DNA of 40,556 nt from an uncultured Desulfovibrio sp. (GTDB taxonomy: Bacteria > Desulfobacterota > Desulfovibrionia > Desulfovibrionales > Desulfovibrionaceae), in NCBI RefSeq assembly GCF_949282365.1, contig NZ_CASDOY010000018.1:1-40556 (forward strand), given 5' to 3'. Position numbers and translations under genes: made by a program. The notes beneath the pieces were generated by a model. The model did no database searches. It saw only the letters and a list, made by a program, of their open reading frames with translations, and had not been told where the DNA came from. Below, piece after piece: positions 20,598 to 29,760 of this stretch (the first letter of the stretch is position 1; every line of letters begins with the position of its first letter).

Positions 20598-21162
20598 CCG
20601 CCGGGCCGCTGGCCCGGAAAAACGGCCTGTGCCGGGTAAAAAGCCGCTGCCCCGCGAAGGGACGGCGGCTTTTTGCATGCGGGACGTCCGGCGCGGCGGG
20701 GACAGGCATGCCGGCGAGGGAGAGGCCCTTTGGGCCGGCGCGACAAAAGGGCCTCCTCTCGTGCTCACCCTCCCTCCCCAAAACGCGCTCACGGCGTCCC
20801 GTACTCCGCACAGGGCACGCAGGTCGGTAGCCGTGCCTTGTCGCCCTCCGGTCCGCTGTCCCCATGGGCATGTCCCGCTATCCCCGTCATGACGGGCGCC
20901 GGGTAGGATAGGCCTGCGGCAGGGGAGGGCCTTCCCGTGCAGGCCGGGGACAGTGTCTGGGGGACGAGCATGGTCTTTGGAGGACCCGCGCGGCGGAGGG
21001 GCTGGCAGGCGGAACGTATCCTGCGCCAGCTGCTGCGGGGCCTCCCGTGCTGGCGGAGGACTGCCCGTACAACGGCAGGCCTGTTGCGAAGCGCAGGCCG
21101 GCAAGGGCGCGGCACGATCCCGCGGCCAGGGCGCGGTGCGCGGCAGGGAGGAGGGCGGAAGA
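20598..21162. other. Convergent spacer exported protein-holB
   Basis: Contains the exported-protein terminator and a degenerate copy of the dispersed hairpin element (20720-20785: 10-bp arms 20722-20731/20746-20755, then CTCCCCAAAACGC). The rest is GC-rich, with no gene recognised. Confidence 0.5.
20638..20674 (+). terminator. Terminator of the exported-protein gene
   Basis: Outer stem of 10 bp (20638-20647 with 20665-20674), A5 on the left and T5 on the right, so it can act in both directions. Confidence 0.85.
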
Positions 21163-22056
21163 TCAATGCCCCAGGCGGGTGACGTGCAGGCGGGCGGCCA
21201 GGGCTTCCAGCACGCGGGCGGGCGTGACGTTGAAGCCCAGGGCCTCCTGCGCTTCCTGGAACCAGCGGCAGCACTGCAGGCGCGTATGGCGGGGCAGCAG
21301 GGCCAGGGCCGTGTCCAGGGGGCAGAGGGCGTCGTCATTGCCGGAGATGACCCGGCTCATGGATTTCTGGCAGGCCAGCAGGATCTGCCCGGCCAGGCGG
21401 GCGTCCAGGGCGTTGCGGGCGCCGGTGCGCTCAAAGAGGCCGCGGCCGCCGGTGATGAACTGGGCCAGGGCCTCCTCCCAGGGCTGGAGGGCCGGGTCGC
21501 GGGCCTGGCTGTCGGGCCAGGGCAGGGTCAGGCAGAGGGAGCGGGAAACGAGGGTGGGCAGGAGCTGCTCGCGCTGGGCGGCCAGCAGGACGAAGCAGGA
21601 GGAGGGCGAGGGCTCTTCCAGGGCCTTGAGCAGGGCATTGGCCGCATTGCTGCGGTTCTGTTCCACGCCCATGAGCAGGACCACGCGGCGGCCCTGGCCG
21701 TGGGGGGCGTCGCGCAGCTTCTGCTTGAGCTCGCGGACGTTCTCCATGTTCAGGGCGCGGATGGGGCCGGGGTTGGCCTCGTCCTCGGCATTGCTGATGC
21801 GGCCGTCATAGGCCGGCAGGTCCAGATGCTCCCCGGCGTCGATCTGCAGGCAGGTGGGGCAGACCAGACAGGGCGTGCCTTCGTCCGTCCGCTGCGGGCA
21901 GTTGATGCAGGCCGCCCAGTAGCGGGCCAGGGCCAGACGCCGGGCCTCGGTGCCGCCTTCCAGCAGCAGGACCTGCGGCGGGTTGTCGGCCAGACGGTGG
22001 AGCAGCGAGCGGATGCGGTCGAAGTCCGGTGTGCTGATGTCCTGGAAAAGCGGCAT
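21163..22056 (-). CDS. holB: DNA polymerase III delta' subunit-like protein
   Basis: Clamp-loader subunit of the replicative polymerase, 297 residues. A zinc-module cysteine set is visible (C50, C53, C63, C66, C69). ENVRELKQKLRDAP, RRVVLLMGVEQNRSNAANALLKALEEP and a TLVSRSLCLTL segment mark the AAA+ clamp-loader fold. The P-loop position reads LLEGGTEARR (about 31-40) with no GKT, so ATP binding is not expected. This is usual for delta' and separates it from the tau/gamma ATPase. ATG 22056 opens the family's N-terminus (PLFQDI). The ribosome-binding site is weak. A thymidylate kinase gene, a common partner, is not next to it. Confidence 0.87.
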   Translation of the reverse strand: MPLFQDISTPDFDRIRSLLHRLADNPPQVLLLEGGTEARRLALARYWAACINCPQRTDEGTPCLVCPTCLQIDAGEHLDLPAYDGRISNAEDEANPGPIRALNMENVRELKQKLRDAPHGQGRRVVLLMGVEQNRSNAANALLKALEEPSPSSCFVLLAAQREQLLPTLVSRSLCLTLPWPDSQARDPALQPWEEALAQFITGGRGLFERTGARNALDARLAGQILLACQKSMSRVISGNDDALCPLDTALALLPRHTRLQCCRWFQEAQEALGFNVTPARVLEALAARLHVTRLGH

Positions 22057-22417
22057 GGCGTCCCTCGCGGCGCGGGAGCGTGACGGTCCGCACCGTGGCA
22101 GGGGCTGCCCTGGTGCGCCTCATGCTCCACCAAAAGATGGTTGAAGGAAAAGAGCCGGCCGGACGGATGCGCGCGGCGCGTTCCCGGGCCTTGTCCGGGA
22201 CGGTGCGGCGGCATGGGCCGCAGCCTGTCATGGCCCGGCTCCTCCTGACGGAAACGGCCGGCACCGGTGTGGTCGCGTCGCCACCCGGCATGGCCCCGGC
22301 TCTCCCGGCAAAAGTTTTTGGCAGGGAGAGGGGGGAGCATGAAGGGGGAGAGGGAGAACCTTTTTCCCAAAAGGTTTCCCTCTCCCCCCTCGTAGGATCT
22401 ATCGCAAGCGCGAACGC
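22057..22417. other. Spacer between purA and holB
   Basis: Holds the long hairpin at 22344-22388 just past the purA stop. The remainder (22057-22310) shows no gene; the holB promoter should lie here, but I cannot pick a convincing pair. Confidence 0.45.
22344..22388 (-). terminator. Hairpin after purA, copy B of the dispersed element
   Basis: Arms 22344-22364 and 22369-22388 pair over about 20 bp with one bulge; AAAGTTTTTGGCAGGG follows on + at 22310-22326. It starts 30 nt past the purA stop. There is no U-tract, so termination by this hairpin is inference. Confidence 0.55.
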
Positions 22418-23695
<1,278 letters not shown>

Positions 23696-23812
23696 ATATC
23701 CACCTGCACTGCCCGCCTGGAGCGGGCCAAGGCTGAAGATTTGTCGTCCACGCGCGAAAACCCCGTAGCCTGCTGGCTAAGGGGAACGACGTTGGCCGCA
23801 ATGCCTTAGTTT

Positions 23813-23841
23813 TTTCTAGCCGCTAACCGCGGACAAGTCAA
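23813..23841 (-). promoter_or_regulatory. Promoter of purA
   Basis: On the minus strand TTGACT (23841-23836), 17-bp spacer, TAGAAA (23818-23813). Confidence 0.55.
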
Positions 23842-23975
23842 ATGGCCGGGGCCGCCGGGAAGAAGAAAGAAGGAAAAAAGAGCCCGGAAAGATGCGCGCC
23901 CTCCGGGGACAGGCCCGCCGGGCGCGGCAGGAGCGGCATGGCCGGGGGCGCGGCTGTCCCGGAGGGGGAACAAGA

Positions 23976-24014
23976 GGGGAAGGGGCGGCCTTCCACGAAG
24001 ACCGTCCCTTCCCC
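23976..24014 (-). terminator. Hairpin ending the LicCA-TagF-YidC/sulfatase operon
   Basis: Arms of 18 nt (23976-23993 with 23997-24014) pair at 16 of 18 positions, starting 46 nt past the last stop. On the minus strand TCTTGTTCC follows, a poor U-tract. The G-rich/C-rich arm composition is like that of the dispersed hairpin element. Confidence 0.5.
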
Positions 24015-24060
24015 CGTCGTCACAGGGCCTCACGCCGGCCGCAGCGGCGGCATGCGTCCT

Positions 24061-26601
24061 TTATTCGTATTTGCCTTCGCGCGTGCACTTGGAGGCATCG
24101 AACAGGGTCCCTTCCATGCGGAACTGTTCGAAGATGTAGGCATTCTCCTTGTGTTCGCTCCAGCGCGCGCCGCCGCGGGCATGGGTGAGGATGCGCGGCC
24201 TGGGCAGGGCGGCCGGGTCGCGCATCTCGAACTCGTCGCACTGGCCGACGCCCTGCAGGGCCAGGGTGGGCACGTCGGCGCTGGACATGAAGGCATCGTC
24301 GATGCGCAGGGGGCCGCGCTGGTGGGGCTCCTTGACCATCAGCAGGGCGTGGGGACGGCCGGGAGCGTAGGGCGCGGTCTGGAAGACGGTGCCGTCGGGG
24401 TATTCCTTGCCGTCGTTGTAGGCGCGCTCCACCATGGGGCTGTCGCTCTCGCCGTGGTCGGAGACCAGGATGATGCGCGTGTTGTCGTAGATGCCGGCTT
24501 CCTTGAGCTGGTCGAAGAAGATCATCAGGTAGCGCATCAGGTGGCGTTCGGCGTAGTAGTGTTCGGGCAGCAGGCCGTCGACGTGGAAGAGCTGGCCTTC
24601 GGTGGCCGGATAGGGGTCGGCCACGATCTCGGGCTCGCCCTCCTTGAGGTCGGGGGCGTAGTGCCACATGTAGTGGGACAGCATGCTGTAGAAGACCTTG
24701 GCCGTGCTGCGCGGGGCATCGGTGGTGATGCCCGAGGTGAAGGCGAAGCGGAAGAAGGCGTCGCCCGCGCGGCAGGCGTCCATGCTGGCCACCAGGATGC
24801 CGTCGCCGGCGTCATGCCAGTTGCCGTCGTCGTAGATCTTCTGCTTGATGATGTTGGGCGCGGCCTGGAACAGGCCCAGCATGGCGAAGAAGCTGCTGAA
24901 GTCCCGCAGGCTGGTGCCCTGGTGGTACTTGAGCTGGAAGTCGTCCTTGACCTGGGGCACGGTGGTGACGTTCTCCGTCTTGCCGAGGTGATGCTCGTAG
25001 AAGTCCTGGTTGAAGAACTCCAGGCCGTTGATCATGCAGACGTCGTAGCCGTGGGCCGCGAAGTTGCGCGGCAGCACGGCGAAGGCGCTGTTGATGTTCT
25101 CTTCCAGCGTCACGTCGCGGCGGGCGTTGACGGCCGCCGGGCTGTAGGCATGGCCGCCGTAGATGCTGGGCAGGCTCATGACCGTGGCGTCGGCCATGGA
25201 GATGGTGTCGGGGTACCAGACGAAGCCGTCCATGCCCTTGCGGAAGCCGTTGGTGAACCAGGGGTCGTCCAGCATGCGTTCGATATGGCCGCCGGTGAAC
25301 ATGTCCATGACCACCACGACGACGTTCTCGCCGTTCCTGGAATAGGACTGCATGTCCGCCACATAGGCGGGCGGGGTGAAGCTGGTCTTGGCCTGTTCGG
25401 GCTCTTCGGCGGTCAGGGCGTTCCAGGCCGTGAGGGCCACCAGGGAGAACACGGCGATGGACAGCACGCGCGGCAGCTGCAGGCGCACCCTGGGGAAGGC
25501 GAAGAGCAGGGCCGTCAGGCCCAGGGCCAGCAGCACGGGCAGCAGGCCGTCCCTGAAGGTGCTCATGGGGCCGGTGAGGGCTGCTTCACGCAGGAAGCGG
25601 ATGCCGTCCAGGGCACCGAAGTGGCCGGGCAGCACGAAAAGGTCCACAAAGGCCAGGCACAGGGCCCAGAAGGCCACGAAGGCCGGGATGGTCTTGGCCT
25701 TGGCCGGGAACCAGAGCCAGAGCACGAAGACCACGAAGAAGGTCAGCGAAAGGTAGCGCACCATGCCCAGCAGCACGTCCAGCGGGCCGGCGGCGAAGAA
25801 GTTGGGGTCGCTGGCATAGGACTGGAAGGGCACATAGAGGAAGATCAGGATGGCCAGGCCGGCGCAGGCCAGACTGTAGACCGAGCGCATGGTGGCGGCC
25901 ATGACCGTGTTCATGCCGCCCTGGGCGAAGCCCGGCTTGCGGAAGCGCGGCAGATGGATGGGCAGGCGCAGGTTCTGGAGCAGGAAGAAGACGTTGTTCA
26001 TGGTCCAGAAGACGAGCAGGGCCGAGGCCGCGTGGTAGAGCAGGGCCAGGAAGAAGAAGGCGATGATGATGGCCTGCAGGGTGTCCTTGCGCGTCAGGCC
26101 CGGCGTGGTCAGCGTGGCCGTGATGTTGACCACGGTCATGACGATGGGCAGGGCGTTGACGCCCCAGAGCAGGCCGTCGGGCTGCGACAGGTCGGGGATC
26201 ATCAGGCAGGGCTGGCCCTGCAGCTGGGTGAGCCCCAGGATCATGTAGTACGCGCCGGTGAGGAAGGGGATCTGCAGGGCCACGCCGAAGGCCGAGCGCA
26301 CGGCCAGCAGCGGGTGGTAGGCGTAGCGTTTGTAGAGGTTGTTGATGCGGCGCTGGCGTTCGGCGCCCCTGGACTCCTTGCGGATCTTGGCCAGCTGCGG
26401 GGCCATGATCATCTGGAGCTTCTTTTCCCGGGCCTGGGTGCCCACGGCCAGGCGGCCCAGGGGGATGAAGGCCACGGCGCTGATGCAGGACAGCACCAGG
26501 ATGCTCAGGCCGTAGTTGTGGGTGAACTGGAGGCTGCCGAGATAGATGGCCCGGTAGATGATCTCGATGGGCAGGATGAATATTTCGTACAGAAGCGACA
26601 T
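24061..26601 (-). CDS. YidC/Oxa1-like domain fused to an alkaline-phosphatase/sulfatase-superfamily domain
   Basis: An 846-residue protein with two recognisable halves. Residues 1 to about 225 follow the YidC/Oxa1 core: NYGLSILVLS near 29, an IPLGRL turn, a charged coiled loop (REKKLQMIMAPQLAKIRK), LYKRYAYHPL, LQIPFLTGAYYMI, IPDLSQPDG, then FWTMNN before a last helix. A42 stands where the groove arginine of YidC is expected. About five more membrane helices fill 235-420. From about 425 a periplasmic sulfatase-like domain resembles LTA synthase and phosphoethanolamine transferases: D433 in VVMDMFTGG, likely nucleophile T473 in ADATVMSLPS, and the metal pair D715-H716 in VSDHGES. Members of this superfamily cleave or transfer phosphodiesters or sulfate esters. 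It is last in an operon with a TagF-like and a LicC-LicA gene, so transfer of a phospho-alcohol group outside the membrane is inferred. Start ATG 26601 opens with a membrane helix. Confidence 0.85.
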   Translation of the reverse strand: MSLLYEIFILPIEIIYRAIYLGSLQFTHNYGLSILVLSCISAVAFIPLGRLAVGTQAREKKLQMIMAPQLAKIRKESRGAERQRRINNLYKRYAYHPLLAVRSAFGVALQIPFLTGAYYMILGLTQLQGQPCLMIPDLSQPDGLLWGVNALPIVMTVVNITATLTTPGLTRKDTLQAIIIAFFFLALLYHAASALLVFWTMNNVFFLLQNLRLPIHLPRFRKPGFAQGGMNTVMAATMRSVYSLACAGLAILIFLYVPFQSYASDPNFFAAGPLDVLLGMVRYLSLTFFVVFVLWLWFPAKAKTIPAFVAFWALCLAFVDLFVLPGHFGALDGIRFLREAALTGPMSTFRDGLLPVLLALGLTALLFAFPRVRLQLPRVLSIAVFSLVALTAWNALTAEEPEQAKTSFTPPAYVADMQSYSRNGENVVVVVMDMFTGGHIERMLDDPWFTNGFRKGMDGFVWYPDTISMADATVMSLPSIYGGHAYSPAAVNARRDVTLEENINSAFAVLPRNFAAHGYDVCMINGLEFFNQDFYEHHLGKTENVTTVPQVKDDFQLKYHQGTSLRDFSSFFAMLGLFQAAPNIIKQKIYDDGNWHDAGDGILVASMDACRAGDAFFRFAFTSGITTDAPRSTAKVFYSMLSHYMWHYAPDLKEGEPEIVADPYPATEGQLFHVDGLLPEHYYAERHLMRYLMIFFDQLKEAGIYDNTRIILVSDHGESDSPMVERAYNDGKEYPDGTVFQTAPYAPGRPHALLMVKEPHQRGPLRIDDAFMSSADVPTLALQGVGQCDEFEMRDPAALPRPRILTHARGGARWSEHKENAYIFEQFRMEGTLFDASKCTREGKYE

Positions 26602-26664
26602 GGCGTTTCCTTGGCTGCGTATCCGGCGCTGGCCCGGTGCGGGACAGGCCGCGCGCGGGCCGTG

Positions 26665-27999
26665 CTATTTCGTTTTGGGGGCGGCGTCCCGGGCCTCGTG
26701 TTCGGCATCCATGCGGGCCAGGGCATCCACGGTCCACTGGGCGATGGCTTCGCCGCTGTGGCCCCAGCAGGCCACGGATTCCTCGCGGAAGGCGGCGATG
26801 GCCGTGGACGGGGTCTTGAGGGCGCGTTCCACCACGGGCACGATATGGTTGAAGTCCTCCGGCGAGACCACCTCGCCCAGACGGGCGGCCACGGTGTCTT
26901 CCCAGATGACGCCCAGATCGGCCACCTCGTAGAGCTCGGGATTGCGCACGGGGATGTCCAGGGTGATGACGGGCTTCTCGTAGAGGAAGGCGAAGTCGAA
27001 GCGCACGCAGGACTTGTCCGAGATCATGATGTCGGCCCGGCTCATGGAGGCGGTGGCGTCCATCTCGGTATCGAAGCTGACGTTGGGATAATCGCGCAGC
27101 ATCTCGTGGATGGTGTCCAGCATCTCGGTCTCCACCTTGAGCGACTGGGGATGCGGGCGCAGGATCACGTCATAGCCGGCTTGGGCCAGGTCCAGCAGGA
27201 ATTGCGGGCCGCAGATGTTGAGGCAGCCCTTGTTGCCCCACGAGGGCGCCACCAGGACCACGGGCGGCGTGCTTTGCCCTTCCTTCTTGCGGGCCTTGGA
27301 GGCCAGCTCGTCCAGATAGGGCAGGCCCAGGGAAAGGCATTCCTTGGCGGGCAGGCCGCGCAGTTCTTCCACCTTGCGGATGCTGGGCAGCATGAAGTCG
27401 CCCACCATGAGCACGGCGTCGTAATGGTCCAGGGAGCCTTTCTGGTACATGGCGATGTCGCCCACGCCGTGGCAGATGTGGGCCAGGCAGGTCACGCGGC
27501 GCGGCCGCGGCATGGGGAAGCCGGGCGTGCCGATGTTGGGCGTGGTGGAGAGCATGATGTCGGCCCGGCGGCCGGCGGCGCGGGCAAAGGCCGCGGAACC
27601 CGTGCCGATGTAGCGCGAGTTCATGAGGTCGTTCTCGATGGTCAGGGCCGGGTCCTCCACATCCATGGTGATGTAGGAAAAGGGCACGCCCCGGCGCAGG
27701 AAGGCGTCGATGACGGGTTTGAAGGTATAGAAGTAGCTGCGGCCCTCGGAAAAGATCAGGATGCGCTCGTGGTGCAGCTGCCGTTCCGGGCGGCGCTCGC
27801 CGCGGGCCTTGCCCATGATGGCGTAGACGATGTTCTTGATGAAGTAGAGCACCGTGCCCACCAGACTGATGGCCAGATAGACCAGCACGTTGCCCGTGCC
27901 GGGGTCCAGATAGGCATGACAGGGCGCGGGGAACAGGGCCTCGAGCAGGAGGTTCAGGCCCAGGTAGGCGCCCACGGAGGTCAGAAAGCCGCGCTTCAT
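26665..27999 (-). CDS. CDP-glycerol glycerophosphotransferase (TagB/TagF)-like protein with membrane anchor
   Basis: A 444-residue protein. An N-terminal hydrophobic segment (about 5-28) leads to YLDPGTGN (D32) and a second helix (about 37-58, VLVYLAISLVGTVLYFI). The rest is a GT-B-like domain of the CDP-glycerol glycerophosphotransferase family: H177 in CHGVGD (expected catalytic HG), H283 in RPHPQS and D328 in SDKSCVRFDFAFLYEKPVI, which stands for the usual TDYSS-x-FDY motif. Teichoic-acid polymerases of this family move glycerol-phosphate from CDP-glycerol to a growing chain; the donor here could be another CDP-alcohol. ATG 27999 overlaps the stop of the LicC-LicA gene by 4 nt (ATGA), so the two are translationally coupled. 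The YidC/sulfatase gene starts 63 nt downstream. DPGTG-type membrane segments are familiar next to sulfatase genes in other bacteria; this is from memory. Confidence 0.85.
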   Translation of the reverse strand: MKRGFLTSVGAYLGLNLLLEALFPAPCHAYLDPGTGNVLVYLAISLVGTVLYFIKNIVYAIMGKARGERRPERQLHHERILIFSEGRSYFYTFKPVIDAFLRRGVPFSYITMDVEDPALTIENDLMNSRYIGTGSAAFARAAGRRADIMLSTTPNIGTPGFPMPRPRRVTCLAHICHGVGDIAMYQKGSLDHYDAVLMVGDFMLPSIRKVEELRGLPAKECLSLGLPYLDELASKARKKEGQSTPPVVLVAPSWGNKGCLNICGPQFLLDLAQAGYDVILRPHPQSLKVETEMLDTIHEMLRDYPNVSFDTEMDATASMSRADIMISDKSCVRFDFAFLYEKPVITLDIPVRNPELYEVADLGVIWEDTVAARLGEVVSPEDFNHIVPVVERALKTPSTAIAAFREESVACWGHSGEAIAQWTVDALARMDAEHEARDAAPKTK

Positions 28000-29474
28000 G
28001 CCGTTTGTTCTCCGCTGTGCAGCAGTTTCAGGTTGCGATCCATTTCCGCGATGCGGCCGCGACCGTAGTCGATGCATTCGCGGTAGAAGCCCCACAGGCC
28101 CCAGATGTAGTCCACGATGATCATGGCCTTGAGCAGGCGGGTGCGGTCCGCGCCGCTGGCGGCCACGAAGTCGTCCAGCAAAGGACCGGAAAGGCGGGTC
28201 TCGGTGACGAAGCTGGCGTAGTCCCAGTAGGGCGAGCAGAAGCAGGCGTATTCGAAGTCGATGAGCTTGATGTCGTCGCCCTTGCGCAGGATGTTCTCCA
28301 GCACGAAGTCGCGGTGGCAGAAGCGCTTTTCGTCGTCGTCCATCTCGCGGGCGAAGCCGTAGAACAGCTCGCGCTCGGCATCGGTCAGCAGGTTGACGCC
28401 GCTCTGGCGCTCGTAGAGCTTGACCTCGGACAGCACGGAAAGCACGGCGCTGGGGCCGTACTGCTCCCGGAAGCCTTCGGGCATGCGGATGGCGTGCAGG
28501 CGCTGCATGACGTCCACCACGCCCAGCACGTCCCTCCGGTCCAGGGTCTCATGGCTCAGGATGTGGTAATCTTCCAGGAAGGTGGTGGTCTTGATGCCGC
28601 CGGCATAGAAATGGCATTCCGGCGTGATGTCCATGTCCTTCACCATTTCCAGCATGGCCGCTTCCACGCTGCGGTCGATGATCTGGTCCGTGCCCTGGCC
28701 GGGGATGCGCAGCACCAGACCCTTGCCGTCCAGCTGGATGTGGTAGGTGTCGTTGGTCAGGCTCTTGAGCTTTTGGGCCATCTGGGTCTCGGAGCACTGG
28801 TCGGCCAGCTCGTCGGGCGTCAGCAGGCCCAGGGAAAGGGCGTCGCTCAGGCTGTCGATCTCGCTGAGCAGCATCCTGGTCCGGGTGGCGTAGACGGGCA
28901 CGCGGTCCAGGATGCGGATGACGGCGTCCTCCCAGTAATCGTCCGGGCCGCAGTGGTCCAGCTCCTGGCGGATCAGGGCCGCGGCCTCCTCGGTCCAGTA
29001 GGAGACGCCGGACATGGCGTAGCCCGAGGGCGAGTCCTTGCGCACGGCCACCACGCGGTCGTCGGCATCGGTGACCAGTTCCCACTCGCGGCCCTGCCGG
29101 GTCTGCTGGCAGATGAACTGCGAGACGCCGGGCCGCACCAGGGGCACCAGGGGCCGATGGATGTAGGTATCGCCGTCGATGACCAGGCTGTCGCCCAGGC
29201 GATGGGCCACCAGCTGCAGGGAGGAATAATTGTTGGCCGTGGCGTATTGCGCCGAGATGATGAGCTGGACGCCGTACTTGTCCACCAGATAGTTGAAGCA
29301 TTCATGCTTGTAGCCCACCACCAGGGCGATGTCGGTGACGCCGTCGGCGTGCAGCTGGCGGATGGTGCGCTCCACCAGCGGATAGCCGCCGATGTTCAGC
29401 AGGGGCTTGGGCTTCAGGTAGGTGAAGGGGCGCAGACGCGTCCCGAAGCCGGCACAAAGAAGGTTGGCACGCAT
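27996..29474 (-). CDS. LicC-LicA fusion: cytidylyltransferase plus choline/ethanolamine kinase
   Basis: A 492-residue two-domain protein. Residues 1 to about 230 are a nucleotidyltransferase: MRANLLCAGFGTRLRPFTYLKPKP (GFGTRLRP at 9-16), ATANNYSSL as in LicC-type enzymes, and VIDGDTYI with the metal-binding aspartates. Residues about 250-492 are a choline-kinase-like fold: the catalytic loop H387-R-D389 with N394, then the metal-binding D406 in LIDFEYA followed by YWDYASF. In Gram-negative lic systems LicA phosphorylates choline and LicC makes CDP-choline; ethanolamine is an alternative substrate. ATG 29474 is preferred over one 39 nt upstream because AGGAG lies 8 nt before it. It is the first gene of the operon. 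No LicB-type choline transporter or LicD transferase is seen in this window; the TagF-like protein may take the transferase role. Confidence 0.87.
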   Translation of the reverse strand: MRANLLCAGFGTRLRPFTYLKPKPLLNIGGYPLVERTIRQLHADGVTDIALVVGYKHECFNYLVDKYGVQLIISAQYATANNYSSLQLVAHRLGDSLVIDGDTYIHRPLVPLVRPGVSQFICQQTRQGREWELVTDADDRVVAVRKDSPSGYAMSGVSYWTEEAAALIRQELDHCGPDDYWEDAVIRILDRVPVYATRTRMLLSEIDSLSDALSLGLLTPDELADQCSETQMAQKLKSLTNDTYHIQLDGKGLVLRIPGQGTDQIIDRSVEAAMLEMVKDMDITPECHFYAGGIKTTTFLEDYHILSHETLDRRDVLGVVDVMQRLHAIRMPEGFREQYGPSAVLSVLSEVKLYERQSGVNLLTDAERELFYGFAREMDDDEKRFCHRDFVLENILRKGDDIKLIDFEYACFCSPYWDYASFVTETRLSGPLLDDFVAASGADRTRLLKAMIIVDYIWGLWGFYRECIDYGRGRIAEMDRNLKLLHSGEQTA

Positions 29475-29760
29475 GGGAACGACTCCTGTGCGTTGCAGGG
29501 ACGTGACGGACATCCCTGATGCTGGTGAGGGGGCTGCATCACGCGGGAAAGATCTTTGCCCCCGGGTCCCGCGCCCCGGGTTCCGTATCCGGGGTGCGGA
29601 GGTGTCTCATGACACATGAAAAAAGGCAAGGACTGTCTGCCGGTGTCCGCCGGACGGGTCAGGGACGGCTGGCCCGGGAGAAGGTCCGGCGAATGCTGTA
29701 CAAGGTGAAGCGTCAGTTTTTTGTGAGCAGGGCGCGGGTGCCGGGAGATCTTCCGGCGGC
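29475..29760. other. Spacer upstream of the envelope operon
   Basis: Should contain the promoter of the LicC-LicA operon, but I see no convincing -35/-10 pair. No gene recognised. Confidence 0.4.

Larger units (their letters stand above)
23696..24060. other. purA leader and spacer to the envelope operon
   Basis: Contains the purA promoter, its leader (a weak 5-bp hairpin TAGCC/GGCTA near 23766-23779) and, right of 23842, GC-rich DNA ending in the 23976-24014 hairpin. No gene recognised. Confidence 0.5.

Noticed and set aside
21933..21970. Degenerate P-loop of the delta' subunit as a defect
   Set aside because: Loss of the GKT motif is normal for delta' subunits, which do not hydrolyse ATP.
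23842..28068. A very long open frame on + opposite the envelope operon
   Set aside because: It is antisense to three genes with clear family motifs. Its composition (Gly, His, Gln, Val-rich) is the usual mirror of GC-rich coding DNA, and it has no ribosome-binding site.
29490..29513. Upstream ATG 29513 as start of the LicC-LicA protein
   Set aside because: It would place 13 unrelated residues before the family start and lacks the AGGAG that precedes ATG 29474.
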